Assembly (NCBI GenBank): GCA_031379035.1
Contig: JANNEU010000049.1
Location: 1 to 19,860, forward strand
Source: JABFRJ01 sp031379035
Lineage (GTDB): Bacteria; Pseudomonadota; Alphaproteobacteria; Rhizobiales; Hyphomicrobiaceae
Direction: 5' to 3'
DNA: 19,860 nt
Below are positions 7,590 through 15,039 of the stretch, in pieces; positions within the stretch are counted from its first letter, which is position 1, and each line of letters begins with the position of its first letter. The notes under the pieces are model-generated. The model did no database searches, was not told the DNA's origin, and saw nothing but the letters and a program-made list of their open reading frames with translations. The translations under genes and the position numbers were made by a program.

Positions 7590-8105
7590 ATGTCTATCAC
7601 TATGTATCAGGCCGCAGTGCCCGGCTTTGCACAGACCCTGAAAGCTCTGTCGGGCATGCTCGACAAGGCCGAAGCCCATTGCACCGCAAAGAAGATCGAT
7701 CCATCGGCGATGACCGGTGCGCGGTTGATCGCTGACATGTTCCCGTTGGCCCGGCAGGTGCAGATTGCCTGCGATTTTGCCAAGGGGGTGACGGCGCGCC
7801 TTGCGGGTGCGGAGGTGCCGAGCTGGGAGGACAACGAGAAGACCATTGCTGACCTCAAGGCACGGATTGCCAAAACGATTGCGTTCGTCGAGGGCTTCAA
7901 ACCGGCGCAGATCGATGGCTCGGAGGGCCGTGACATCGTGATCAAGATCGCCGGCAACCCGGTGACGTTCAAAGGCCAGCCCTATCTGCTGCACTTCGGG
8001 CTACCCAACTTCTATTTCCATACGGCTGCCGCCTATTCGATCTTGCGCGCCAACGGCGTCGATATCGGCAAGCGTGATTTCATGGGGCCCATGCCGGGGA
8101 TGTGA
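7590..8105 (+). CDS. DUF1993 family protein (DinB-like helical bundle)
   Basis: This 171-residue soluble protein begins MSITMYQAAVPGFAQTLKAL and contains the features of DUF1993: LDKAEAHCTAKKIDPSAMTGARLIADMFPLARQVQIACDFAKG, the mid-region EGRDIVIKIAGNPVTFKGQPYLL and the C-terminal HFGLPNFYFHTAAAYSILRANGVDIGKRDFMG. Structures of relatives are four-helix bundles related to DinB; no enzymatic activity is firmly known. The ATG at 7590 starts the conserved sequence; an open extension upstream to 7533 looks non-coding. It is followed by a 30-bp palindrome and then argJ on the same strand, 93 bp away, so linkage with argJ is possible but not shown. Confidence 0.85.
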   Translation: MSITMYQAAVPGFAQTLKALSGMLDKAEAHCTAKKIDPSAMTGARLIADMFPLARQVQIACDFAKGVTARLAGAEVPSWEDNEKTIADLKARIAKTIAFVEGFKPAQIDGSEGRDIVIKIAGNPVTFKGQPYLLHFGLPNFYFHTAAAYSILRANGVDIGKRDFMGPMPGM

Positions 8106-8109
8106 GCGC

Positions 8110-8139
8110 CTGGGGGCAGACCCATGGGTGTGCCCCCAG
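8110..8139. other. long near-perfect palindrome (hairpin) between the DUF1993 gene and argJ
   Basis: The outer arms ctgggggca (8110-8118) and tgcccccag (8131-8139) pair perfectly. An inner accc/gggt palindrome extends the fold, with one mismatched pair between. It starts five bases after the stop codon of the DUF1993 gene. No T run follows on either strand, so it is not a classical terminator; it could block 3' exonucleases or act as a weak terminator. Confidence 0.6.
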
Positions 8140-8198
8140 ACCGTTGACCGACAAAGCTATTCAAAGCGAGACCCGACCCAACATTGCGAGAGCCGCCG

Positions 8199-9440
8199 AT
8201 GTCCGCCAAGTCGTCCCCATTCGCGCCCAAGAGCTTGCCGAAGATGCCCGTCATCGAGGGCGTACGTTTTGCCACGGCTGAAGCCGGCATTCGCTACAAG
8301 GGGCGAACGGACCTGATGGTGGCGACATTTGACCCCGGCACTGTGGCGGCAGGCGTGCTGACGCAGTCAAAAACCTGCTCGGCGGCGGTGACGTGGTGCC
8401 GGGACAGCTTGCAGAGTGCCGCTGCGCGGATCTTAGTCGTGAATTCTGGCAATGCCAACGCGTTCACTGGCCAAAAGGGCCGCGATGCGGTGGCCAAGAC
8501 GGCGGAATTTGCGGCCAAGGCCGTCGGCGGGCAGACACATGAGGTCTACGTGGCCTCGACGGGCACCATCGGCGAGCCGATGGATGCGGGTAAGTTCGCA
8601 CACTTGCTCGACGGCATGGCCAAATCCAGCAAGGCGGACGCCACGGAAGCGGCCGCGCGTGCGATCATGACAACGGATACCTACCCGAAGCTCGCGACAC
8701 GTTCCGTGAAAATCGGTGGTGTGGATGTCCACATCAACGGCTTCTGCAAGGGTGCTGGCATGATCGCGCCCGACATGGCGACCATGCTGTGTTTTATCTT
8801 TACAGATGTGGCTATCGCGCAGCCGCTGCTGCAGCGGCTCGTCGCGGCACTGTCTGACCAGACGTTCAACTGCATTACGATTGATGGTGATACTTCGACC
8901 AGCGATACGCTCCTGGCATTTGCGACCGGCGCGGCAGCCAAACGTGGCGCGCCGATGATTGCCGATATGGCGGATGCCAACTGCGGCGCATTTGCCGGCG
9001 CGCTGCGCGACTTGATGCAAGACCTCGCGCTCCAGGTTGTGAAAGACGGTGAGGGGCTCTCGAAATTTGTCACTTTCCAGGTATGGGGTGCCGAGACGGA
9101 TCGCGCCGCGCGCCGGATTGCTTTTTCCTGTGCGAATTCACCCATTCTGAAAACGGCCATTGCCGGTGAAGATCCGAACTGGGGCCGCGTGGTGATGGCG
9201 GTCGGCAAGTCAGGCGAAGCAGCGGACCGCGATAAGCTCTCGATCTGGTTCGGGCCGCACGTCGTCGCACGCAACGGCGAGCGGGCGGCTGAATACGTTG
9301 AGGCAACGGTGGCGGGCTACATGAAGGACCCGGAGATCGTGATCCGCATCGACGTCGGGGTCGGCGGCGGTGCCGCAACCGTGTGGACCTGCGACCTGAC
9401 CCACGATTATGTCTCCATTAATGCTGATTACCGGAGTTGA
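8199..9440 (+). CDS. argJ: bifunctional glutamate N-acetyltransferase / amino-acid acetyltransferase
   Basis: This 413-residue protein matches ArgJ along its length: RYKGRTDLMVATFDPGTVAAGVLT, VNSGNANAFTG near 82-91, STGTIGEP near 120-127, and the autocleavage site GMIAPDMATML. By family knowledge the precursor self-cleaves between Ala194 and Thr195, giving alpha and beta chains with Thr195 as nucleophile. ITIDGDTSTSD and GEDPNWGR are further hallmarks. The C-terminus ends NADYRS, close to the usual NxxYRS/T. ArgJ transfers the acetyl group from N-acetylornithine to glutamate in cyclic arginine synthesis and may also use acetyl-CoA. The start is ATG 8199, with GAGAG about eight bases upstream; a TTG five codons earlier is less likely. 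It is followed by mutT 86 bp downstream on the same strand, a pairing I recall from other Alphaproteobacteria. Confidence 0.97.
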   Translation: MSAKSSPFAPKSLPKMPVIEGVRFATAEAGIRYKGRTDLMVATFDPGTVAAGVLTQSKTCSAAVTWCRDSLQSAAARILVVNSGNANAFTGQKGRDAVAKTAEFAAKAVGGQTHEVYVASTGTIGEPMDAGKFAHLLDGMAKSSKADATEAAARAIMTTDTYPKLATRSVKIGGVDVHINGFCKGAGMIAPDMATMLCFIFTDVAIAQPLLQRLVAALSDQTFNCITIDGDTSTSDTLLAFATGAAAKRGAPMIADMADANCGAFAGALRDLMQDLALQVVKDGEGLSKFVTFQVWGAETDRAARRIAFSCANSPILKTAIAGEDPNWGRVVMAVGKSGEAADRDKLSIWFGPHVVARNGERAAEYVEATVAGYMKDPEIVIRIDVGVGGGAATVWTCDLTHDYVSINADYRS

Positions 9441-9526
9441 TACGATTGCTCCGAAAAGACGACGGTTTCTGCGCGCTCAGCGAGACACCGGAAGAGATAA
9501 ATTAACGTTTGGCTGCGAGATTTGGC

Positions 9527-9937
9527 ATGAGCACGGGCATTAAGACGATCCTCGTCGTGGCCTGCGCGCTGGTCGATGTCGATGGGCGTGTGCTGATTGC
9601 GAAGCGCCCGGAAGGGCGGCCGATGGCGGGATTATGGGAGTTCCCCGGCGGCAAGGTGGAGTTGGGTGAGACACCCGAGGTGGCCATGGTCCGCGAGCTC
9701 GCCGAAGAGCTGGGGATTGATGTCCAACCAGCGTGTCTCGCACCCTTCACGTTCGCAAGTCACACGTACGAGACGTTTCATCTGCTGATGCCCCTCTTCA
9801 TTTGCAGGAAGTGGGGCGGCGAGGTGCGGCCGCGCGAAGGCCAGGAGATTGCCTGGGTTCGTGCCAAACGCCTGAGTGACTACGATATGCCCCCTGCCGA
9901 CGTACCGTTGCAAGCGATGTTGCGCGATCTACTCTGA
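9527..9937 (+). CDS. mutT: (deoxy)nucleoside triphosphate pyrophosphohydrolase, MutT-type Nudix protein
   Basis: This 136-residue protein has a complete Nudix box GX5EX7REUXEEXGU between residues 42 and 64 (GKVELGE, then REL, EELGI). It is preceded by ALVDVDGRVLIAKRP and GLWEFPGG, the pattern of MutT 8-oxo-dGTP diphosphatases. It would remove oxidised nucleotides from the pool and limit A-to-C transversions. The C-terminal segment EIAWVRAKRLSDYDMPPADVPLQAML matches the usual MutT ending (W, then YPMPPAD-like). The ATG at 9527 is favoured over the TTG at 9509. It lies downstream of argJ on the same strand. Confidence 0.9.
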   Translation: MSTGIKTILVVACALVDVDGRVLIAKRPEGRPMAGLWEFPGGKVELGETPEVAMVRELAEELGIDVQPACLAPFTFASHTYETFHLLMPLFICRKWGGEVRPREGQEIAWVRAKRLSDYDMPPADVPLQAMLRDLL

Positions 9938-9969
9938 GCCTGCGCCTAACCGTGGAATTGAGACCGATC

Positions 9970-10170
9970 ATGATTGCCTCGCATGCCGCCACCGTCCGCC
10001 GCTTTGCCGCTCGCTTTCTGGCTGACGACACCGGCGCGACCGCGATCGAATATGGCCTGCTCGCGTCATTGATGGCGCTCGCCTGCATTACCGCGTTCTC
10101 GCAAGTTGGCGGCGCTGGCGGCGGCGCGTGGGGCAACGTCGCAAACAAAGCCGGCAACGCGATGAAATGA
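9970..10170 (+). CDS. Flp/Fap-type class IVb prepilin
   Basis: This 66-residue protein has a short basic leader (MIASHAATVRRFAARFLADD) followed by TGATAIEYGLLASLMALACI. This is the class IVb prepilin signature with cleavage after Gly, a Glu at position +5 of the mature chain, and a hydrophobic helix. Flp pilins polymerise into tad pili after processing by a TadV/CpaA-type peptidase. The tail is Gly/Ala-rich (VGGAGGGAWGNVANKAGNAMK). No tad/cpa assembly gene is in the window, so this is an orphan pilin here. It lies 32 bp after mutT on the same strand and is convergent with the aquaporin gene. The alternative GTG start at 9952 adds six residues. Confidence 0.9.
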   Translation: MIASHAATVRRFAARFLADDTGATAIEYGLLASLMALACITAFSQVGGAGGGAWGNVANKAGNAMK

Positions 10171-10191
10171 ACGCGTTGGCGTTCAACGCGT
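10171..10191. terminator. hairpin between convergent pilin and aquaporin genes
   Basis: An 8-bp perfect inverted repeat, acgcgttg (10171-10178) and caacgcgt (10184-10191), with a 5-base loop sits exactly at the junction of the two convergent genes and overlaps the aquaporin stop codon. No T run follows, so termination activity is only suggested. Confidence 0.3.
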
Positions 10192-10860
10192 GCCATTGCT
10201 GACAGCCAGCATCCATCGCACCAATGCGGCGGCCGCGAGCGCGCCGGCGATCTGCGCTACAATGAACAGCGGGACGTGCCTTGGGTCGATACCCGAGAAT
10301 GTCCGCGTCAATGCGCGCGCGATGGTGACCGCTGGATTGGCGAACGACGTCGAGGCCGTGAACCAATAGGCTGCCGTAATTGTCAAACCGACGAGCGCTG
10401 GCAAATGCACAGGCGCGAAACGCCGGCCGAGCAAAATCGTCATCAGCAGCATGAAAGTTGCTACGCCCTCCGACAGCCATTGTGCCGGCCCAGTGCGGGC
10501 GGTGGCAGACAGCTGCATCACCGGCAGGGCAAACATGGCGTGCGCGAGCCAGGTGCCGAGTACGCCGCCAGCAAGTTGCGCCAAGGTGTAACCGAGTGCC
10601 AGTCGTGCTGTTATTTCCCGCTGCAACGTCATCACACATGTGACGACGGGATTGAAATGGGCGCCGGACACGGGACCTAGCACGGTGATCAACACGACCA
10701 GGATGGCACCGGTTGCGATGGTGTTGCCAAGCAGGGCCAAGGCGACGTTCCCGCCGGCGAGCCGTTCTGCCATGATGCCGGAGCCGACAACTGTTGCCAC
10801 CAGCAAAGCGGTGCCGAGGGCTTCGGCGGCGACCCGGCGCGAGACTGAAAAGGTGGTCAT
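10183..10860 (-). CDS. MIP-family aquaporin, arsenic-associated (AqpS-like)
   Basis: This 225-residue protein has six hydrophobic segments and the two half-helix motifs of aquaporins. The first is modified (SGAHFNPVVT, NPV instead of NPA, near residue 65-74); the second is standard (STSFANPAVTIAR near 169-181). Its start codon overlaps the arsC stop codon by four bases, so the two are translationally coupled. In rhizobial ars operons an aquaglyceroporin (AqpS) takes the place of an arsenite pump and lets arsenite made by ArsC leave the cell passively. That role is inferred here from the partnership. A general glycerol or water channel is the alternative. Confidence 0.88.
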   Translation of the reverse strand: MTTFSVSRRVAAEALGTALLVATVVGSGIMAERLAGGNVALALLGNTIATGAILVVLITVLGPVSGAHFNPVVTCVMTLQREITARLALGYTLAQLAGGVLGTWLAHAMFALPVMQLSATARTGPAQWLSEGVATFMLLMTILLGRRFAPVHLPALVGLTITAAYWFTASTSFANPAVTIARALTRTFSGIDPRHVPLFIVAQIAGALAAAALVRWMLAVSNGTR

Positions 10861-11288
10861 GCTTTGCCCCCGGCCCGTTGCCCAGTCGCGTCAATCACCA
10901 CTTCGCCGTCTTCCTTGGTGAACGCGGCTTGCTGGGGACGCGGCAGGATTTTGAGCACGGCCTCGGACGGCCGGCACAGCTTCACTCCCAGTGGCGTCAC
11001 CACAATCGGCCGGTTGATGAGGATCGGATGGGCGAGCATGGCATCGATCAACGCGTCATCGGTCAGGGCAGCATTGTCCAAGCCCAGTTCGGCGTAAGGC
11101 GTACCCTTCTCGCGGATCAGCGCACGCACGCCGCCGCCCATGCGCGCGATAAGTGACACGAGCATCGCGCGGCTTGGTGGCGTTTTCAGATATTCGATCA
11201 CGTGCGGTTCGAGCCCGGCATTGCGGATCATCGCCAAGGTGTTGCGCGACGTGCCGCACTCCGGATTGTGGTAGATGATGATGTCCAT
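10857..11288 (-). CDS. arsC: arsenate reductase, glutaredoxin-dependent
   Basis: This 143-residue protein is a close match to the E. coli plasmid-type ArsC. It has HNPECGTSRNTL with the catalytic Cys at residue 11, AMLAHPILINRPIVVTPLG with the arsenate-contacting Arg, LCRPSEAVLKILP with a second Arg, and the FTKEDGEVVIDATG ending. It reduces arsenate to arsenite with glutathione and glutaredoxin in the cytoplasm. It is the first gene of a two-gene operon with the aquaporin. No ArsR-type repressor, arsenite pump or ArsH is next to it. The upstream 245 bp hold only a gene remnant. Confidence 0.95.
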   Translation of the reverse strand: MDIIIYHNPECGTSRNTLAMIRNAGLEPHVIEYLKTPPSRAMLVSLIARMGGGVRALIREKGTPYAELGLDNAALTDDALIDAMLAHPILINRPIVVTPLGVKLCRPSEAVLKILPRPQQAAFTKEDGEVVIDATGQRAGGKA

Positions 11289-11419
11289 GGCACTCTTGCT
11301 CTAGGGCCTAAGTCGATTGCTCGCGCTTCTAAAACAAAAACTCCTCGCGCGTCGCACTTTCGGGACGTTTTGCGAAAGTTTCGTGACAGGACCTCCAGCA
11401 AGTCGCGCTTCCAACGCTT

Positions 11420-11470
11420 GTCGCGCAGGATACCCATTTTGGCGGCATCTTTTTGATAAATGACGGCGGG
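11420..11470 (-). pseudogene. remnant of a second IlvD/Edd-family dehydratase gene (extreme C-terminus)
   Basis: These bases encode PAVIYQKDAAKMGILRD. The final residues of the intact dehydratase (bases 12185-12235) are PAVKYQKVAAKMGIPRD. By eye, 14 of 17 residues and 40 of 51 bases agree, and several differences are synonymous third-position changes. That points to divergence as coding sequence. No stop codon follows at the expected place and nothing recognisable of the dehydratase lies upstream, so only the tail survives. It lies in the same orientation, 765 bp from the intact copy, with the Uma2 gene between. The rest of the 11289-11533 gap shows nothing else I recognise. Confidence 0.7.
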
Positions 11471-11533
11471 CTGATTGCCCATCTCACGTTTGCATGTCGC
11501 CCGTTCCCCCGACCCTTGGTCCGGCCGGGTTCA

Positions 11534-12124
11534 TCACGTGATATCGAGCGGGATACCAGCGTAGATTTCCGACAGCGGCAGGTTGACGTCCGTGCCAGGA
11601 ATTCTCGCAGCGTCTGCCTCGGAGAACAGGCGCTCCGTCTCCCAGTGTCCATCAGCACCACGCGTGTAGACGAGAACGTCCATCAAGTCGGGGTCGATAT
11701 GCACAATGGCGCGCAGGCTTGGATGGCGCATGTATTCGGGAAGCCTCTCGGTGCGGTCGTTTTTGCGGGTCGTCGGTGACAGAATTTCGAAGACGGCGAT
11801 CGGATTTCGCGACTCGTATGTTTTCTTCGTCACCGGCGCGCATTCGATCGTCACGTCGGGACGACGGACGCGCTTAATGGCGGTGCGCGGCGCCTTGTCG
11901 GCGGTCGATGGGCGGCATTCCGTCCCGGCGAGTTGGTTCCCAAGAGCGATGATCAGATTAACCACAATGGCATCATGCGGATCGCTCGCACCGGCCATGG
12001 CGCGCAGAGGCACAGGAACACCGTCGACCAGCTCATAGCGGTCCTCCTGGGTTTCGCACCAGAGGTAGAACTCCTCGACTGTCATCAGCGATTGAGCTGC
12101 GTCAGCCATGGCCTTGTCCCGCAT
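11534..12124 (-). CDS. Uma2 family (DUF820) predicted restriction-endonuclease-fold protein
   Basis: This 196-residue protein has the PD-(D/E)XK-like layout of Uma2: TVEEFYLWCETQEDRYELVDG near the N-terminus, RRPDVTIE with the acidic metal ligand in the middle, and PIAVFEILSPTTRKNDRTER, followed by LPEYMRHPSLRAIVHIDPD. Uma2 proteins are widespread in Cyanobacteria and scattered in Proteobacteria; their cellular role is unproven. The start is ATG 12124, preceded by GGGTGA; ATG 12109, preceded by GGGACAAGG, is the alternative. It lies 51 bp downstream of the dehydratase gene in the same direction and is flanked on both sides by copies of that gene's 3' end. Confidence 0.88.
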   Translation of the reverse strand: MRDKAMADAAQSLMTVEEFYLWCETQEDRYELVDGVPVPLRAMAGASDPHDAIVVNLIIALGNQLAGTECRPSTADKAPRTAIKRVRRPDVTIECAPVTKKTYESRNPIAVFEILSPTTRKNDRTERLPEYMRHPSLRAIVHIDPDLMDVLVYTRGADGHWETERLFSEADAARIPGTDVNLPLSEIYAGIPLDIT

Positions 12125-12175
12125 TCACCCGAGACGGCAGACTAACACACATCTGCCAGTCAGGTGACCTGCCCC

Positions 12176-13981
12176 TCAATGGTTGTCTCTTGGAATGCCC
12201 ATCTTGGCGGCGACTTTTTGATACTTGACGGCGGGTTTGAGCACCATGCCGTGCGACAGCTCATCGACGATGCCACGCTGAATTTCCTGCCACGGCGTCT
12301 GGCTGGCGGGATATTTATAGCCACCGGCTTTGACGAGATCAGCGTGGCGCTGTTTGAGTTCGGCGTCTGAGATCAAAATGTCGGCGCTGCGCTTCTTGAG
12401 ATCAATACGGACTTTGTCGCCGGTCTTCAAAATGGCGAGCCCGCCGCCGGTGGCCGCTTCCGGAGACGCGTTGAGAATTGACGGCGAACCGGAGGTACCC
12501 GACTGGCGCCCATCGCCGATGCAGGGCAGCGAAGTGATGCCGCGTTTCAGCAGGTAATTTGGCGCGCGCATGTTGACGACTTCGGCGGCACCTGGATAAC
12601 CGATGGGACCAGCGCCGCGCATGAACAACAAGCAATGCTCGTCGATACCGAGTTTCGGGTCGTCGATGCGGGCGTGATAGTCTTCCGGACCGTCGAACAC
12701 GATGGCGCGGCCTTCAAACGCCATCGGGTCTTTCGGGTTCGACAGATAGCGCTTGCGGAATTCTTCCGAGATCACTGACGCCTTCATGATGGCACTATCG
12801 AACAGGTTGCCCTTAAAGTTGAGAAACCCCGCCTGCGTTTTCATGGGCTGGTCGTAGGCCTTGATGACATTGCGATCGTCGCTGAGCTTGCCCTTGTTAT
12901 TGTCGTAGAGCGTCTTGCCGTTGACGGTGAGAGCGGTCTTGTTGATCTTGCCCTGAGCAATCAGCTCGGCAACGACGGCTGGCACGCCGCCAGCGCGATG
13001 ATATTCCTCGCCGAGGTATTCGCCGGCTGGCTGCATGTTGACCAGCAGCGGGATGTCGTAGCCGATTTTTTCCCAATCGTTGTTATCGAGCTCCACGCCG
13101 ATGTGACGGGCAATGGCATTCAGATGGATCGGTGCGTTGGTCGAGCCGCCAATGGCGGTATTGACCACGATGGCATTTTCAAACGCTGCGCGCGTCAGAA
13201 TGTCAGACGGCTTCAAGTCTTCGTGCACCATTTCGACGATGCGCTTGCCCGTCAGATACGCGATCTCCTGGCGGTCGCGATGCGGCGCGGGGATGGCTGC
13301 GCAGCCGGGCAGGCTCATGCCGAGTGCTTCGGCGAGGCTGTTCATGGTCGAGGCCGTGCCCATGGTGTTGCAATGCCCGGCGGACGGCGCGGACGACGCA
13401 ACGAGCAGGTTGAAGCCCTTCTGGTCGATCTCGCCTTTGGCGAGCAATTCGCGCGCCTTCCAGACGATGGTGCCGGAGCCGGTCCGCTCGCCTTTGTACC
13501 AGCCGTTGAGCATCGGTCCCCCGCAGAGAACGATGGCGGGGATGTCGACCGTGGCAGCCCCCATGATCTGCGAGGGGGTGGTCTTGTCGCAGCCGGTGGT
13601 CAGCACCACGCCGTCCAGTGGGTAGCCGTAAAGCACTTCAACGAGACCGAGATACGCAAGGTTCCGGTCGAGGCTCGCGGTGGGACGCTTGCAGGTCTCT
13701 TGAATGGGATGCAGTGGGAATTCGAAGGCGATGCCGCCCGCCTCGCGGATGCCCTCGCGGACGCGTTCTGCGAGGACCAAGTGGTGACGGTTGCAGGGCG
13801 ACAGATCAGAACCTGACTGCGCGATACCGATAATCGGTTTACCCGACTGCAGTTCGTCGATGCTGAGGCCGTAGTTCATCGTGCGCTCAAGGTAGAGCGC
13901 CGTCATATCGACGTTGTCGGGATTGTTGAACCAGGCAGCGGAACGAAGGGCGCGTTTTGTGGCGGCGGGCTTTTTGGGCAT
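12176..13981 (-). CDS. IlvD/Edd-family sugar-acid dehydratase (xylonate/arabinonate dehydratase-like)
   Basis: This 601-residue protein closely follows Caulobacter XylD and pentonate dehydratases: WFNNPDNVDMTALYLERTMNYG, GKPIIGIAQSGSDLSPCNRHH, RPTASLDRNLAYLGLVEVLYGYPLDGVVLTTGCDKTTP, SSAPSAGHCNTMGTASTMN and GDGRQSGTSGSPSILNASPE. Three cysteines match the ligands of the [2Fe-2S] cluster in this subgroup (Cys63, Cys131, Cys204), and Lys133 is the expected carbamylated Mg ligand. The family removes water from aldonic acids to give 2-keto-3-deoxy acids. D-xylonate, L-arabinonate or a related acid is likely, but the exact substrate is not decided by sequence. It is not a branched-chain IlvD. The start is ATG 13981 with GGGGA upstream; the open frame extends 29 codons further but without similarity. 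No transporter, regulator or keto-acid enzyme adjoins it. Confidence 0.9.
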   Translation of the reverse strand: MPKKPAATKRALRSAAWFNNPDNVDMTALYLERTMNYGLSIDELQSGKPIIGIAQSGSDLSPCNRHHLVLAERVREGIREAGGIAFEFPLHPIQETCKRPTASLDRNLAYLGLVEVLYGYPLDGVVLTTGCDKTTPSQIMGAATVDIPAIVLCGGPMLNGWYKGERTGSGTIVWKARELLAKGEIDQKGFNLLVASSAPSAGHCNTMGTASTMNSLAEALGMSLPGCAAIPAPHRDRQEIAYLTGKRIVEMVHEDLKPSDILTRAAFENAIVVNTAIGGSTNAPIHLNAIARHIGVELDNNDWEKIGYDIPLLVNMQPAGEYLGEEYHRAGGVPAVVAELIAQGKINKTALTVNGKTLYDNNKGKLSDDRNVIKAYDQPMKTQAGFLNFKGNLFDSAIMKASVISEEFRKRYLSNPKDPMAFEGRAIVFDGPEDYHARIDDPKLGIDEHCLLFMRGAGPIGYPGAAEVVNMRAPNYLLKRGITSLPCIGDGRQSGTSGSPSILNASPEAATGGGLAILKTGDKVRIDLKKRSADILISDAELKQRHADLVKAGGYKYPASQTPWQEIQRGIVDELSHGMVLKPAVKYQKVAAKMGIPRDNH

Positions 13982-14071
13982 GGCGGTGGAATCCCCCGGA
14001 GTGCTGGTGCAATTGGTCACCAGCATAGCGCGGTATGCCGCAGTAGGAAGAGCTTTATGTGATTTCAATCT

Positions 14072-14188
14072 TCAGAGCAGGTCGGGAGATTCGTCGATGG
14101 TCAGTCCGGCCTGTTCGATGATATCGACGAGGGTTCCACGCGGAATGTCTTTGCCCTTATGGATCGCAATCGTCGTTGCCCGCGAAGG
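14072..14188 (-). pseudogene. 3' remnant of a HicA-like toxin gene
   Basis: The minus strand encodes ATTIAIHKGKDIPRGTLVDI followed by IEQAGLTIDESPDLL and a TGA at 14072-14074. This corresponds to the second half of a HicA/YcfA-type mRNA interferase (the strand ending IAIHKGKDIPRGTL and the final helix). The first half, including the GSHxxF-type catalytic histidine region, is absent. Going upstream, similarity ends at about 14186-14188, exactly where the RAYT-side inverted repeat begins. No HicB antitoxin is adjacent. The fragment is too short to act alone. The lost 5' part is not found on the far side of the RAYT, so this was not a simple clean insertion. Confidence 0.6.
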
Positions 14189-14219
14189 GCTATTTCGGGA
14201 CACACGCTTTTTTTAGCCC
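14187..14219. repeat. REP-like inverted repeat next to the RAYT 3' end
   Basis: A 6-bp inverted repeat gggcta (14187-14192) and tagccc (14214-14219) encloses tttcgggacacacgc followed by a T run. The core cgggacacacgc is the same motif, in opposite orientation, as at 15044-15054 and in both arms of 17278-17339. It lies six bases after the RAYT stop codon, the usual place for a REP-type sequence recognised by a RAYT. Confidence 0.6.
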
Positions 14220-14224
14220 CCATT

Positions 14225-14941
14225 TCAAGCCGCGTGCCGTGGGGGCCTGCCCCGCGGGCGTAGCGTCATGGTGCGGCCCGTCAGCGCTTCGAGTTTGGAA
14301 ATGAACCCCGCCCCACCCAACGGCAGACCTGTTGCTGCATGCCGGCGCTGTTCTCCAATCCCCTCATCACTCAGGTTTCCAGCCAGGAACTCAGCCCACA
14401 TTTGCTCGTGCGTCCGCTCGCCGCGCTTCGGATCGAAGCCATGTGTCGCTTCATCGAGCGGCTTTGGCCAAGGCGGCCCTTTGATAAGCGCATCAGCACA
14501 CCCACGCATATGCGCCGGAGCACTGGACCAAGGCCATTGATCCGCCGATTCTGCCAGCGCCGCGCGCACCGGATTGAGCTCAACGTAGCGGACGGCGGCC
14601 AGACAGTGCTCGTCATCCATCGGAAAGGAGTTGAACCGCCCTTGCCAGAGATACCCTCGCCAGCCATTGCGCTGGTTGACTGTCCACGAATACTTCTGGT
14701 GCGCCGGGGCCAGGGCGCGCACCAGTCCGCCTTCGTCGGCCGGCTTCAGGATCAGGTGCACGTGATTTGGCATCAGGCACCAGGCCAGCACTTCCACCCC
14801 AGCATTCCGACAGGACAGCGCCAGTTCATCCCGATAACGCCCGTAGTCGGACGCATCGAAGAAAACCTTCATGCGCCGATTGCCCCGCTGTGTGACGTGG
14901 TGGGCGAGACCGGGAATGACGACGCGGGCAACTCTGGACAT
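14225..14941 (-). mobile_element. REP-associated tyrosine transposase (RAYT, Y1 HUH family) gene
   Basis: The 238-residue protein from ATG 14941 begins MSRVARVVIPGLAHHVTQRG, the standard RAYT opening. It carries the HUH motif in WCLMPNHVHLIL (His60, His62) and the catalytic tyrosine in AVRYVELNPVRA (Tyr119). WQGRFNSFPMD and WPWSSAPAHM are also typical. Such single-strand transposases are domesticated relatives of IS200/IS605 enzymes linked to spread of REP palindromes. The frame is open to 15058, but only sequence from 14941 is conserved. No clear ribosome-binding site precedes it. The C-terminal extension, rich in Arg and Pro (TLRPRGRPPRHAA), is intact. Repeats carrying the same motif lie just beyond both ends of the gene (14187-14219, 15044-15079). 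The 128 bp upstream of the gene also contain a small hairpin (acggc-ttt-gccgt, 15003-15015). Confidence 0.93.
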
Positions 14942-15039
14942 ATAAGGAACATAACATGATCTAAAAGGCGTTGCAAGCTGATGTTTCGAGTTGATGGAAA
15001 GCACGGCTTTGCCGTAGCTCCAGTGTGCACGTGCGCTGA

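Noticed and set aside
12998..13816. 272-codon plus-strand open frame opposite the sugar-acid dehydratase
   Set aside because: Antisense shadow; the minus strand carries the complete dehydratase with all cluster ligands.
6541..13981. A linked sugar-acid pathway formed by the uronate-dehydrogenase-like gene and the XylD-like dehydratase
   Set aside because: They lie nearly 5 kb apart with unrelated housekeeping and arsenic genes between, so linkage is not supported.
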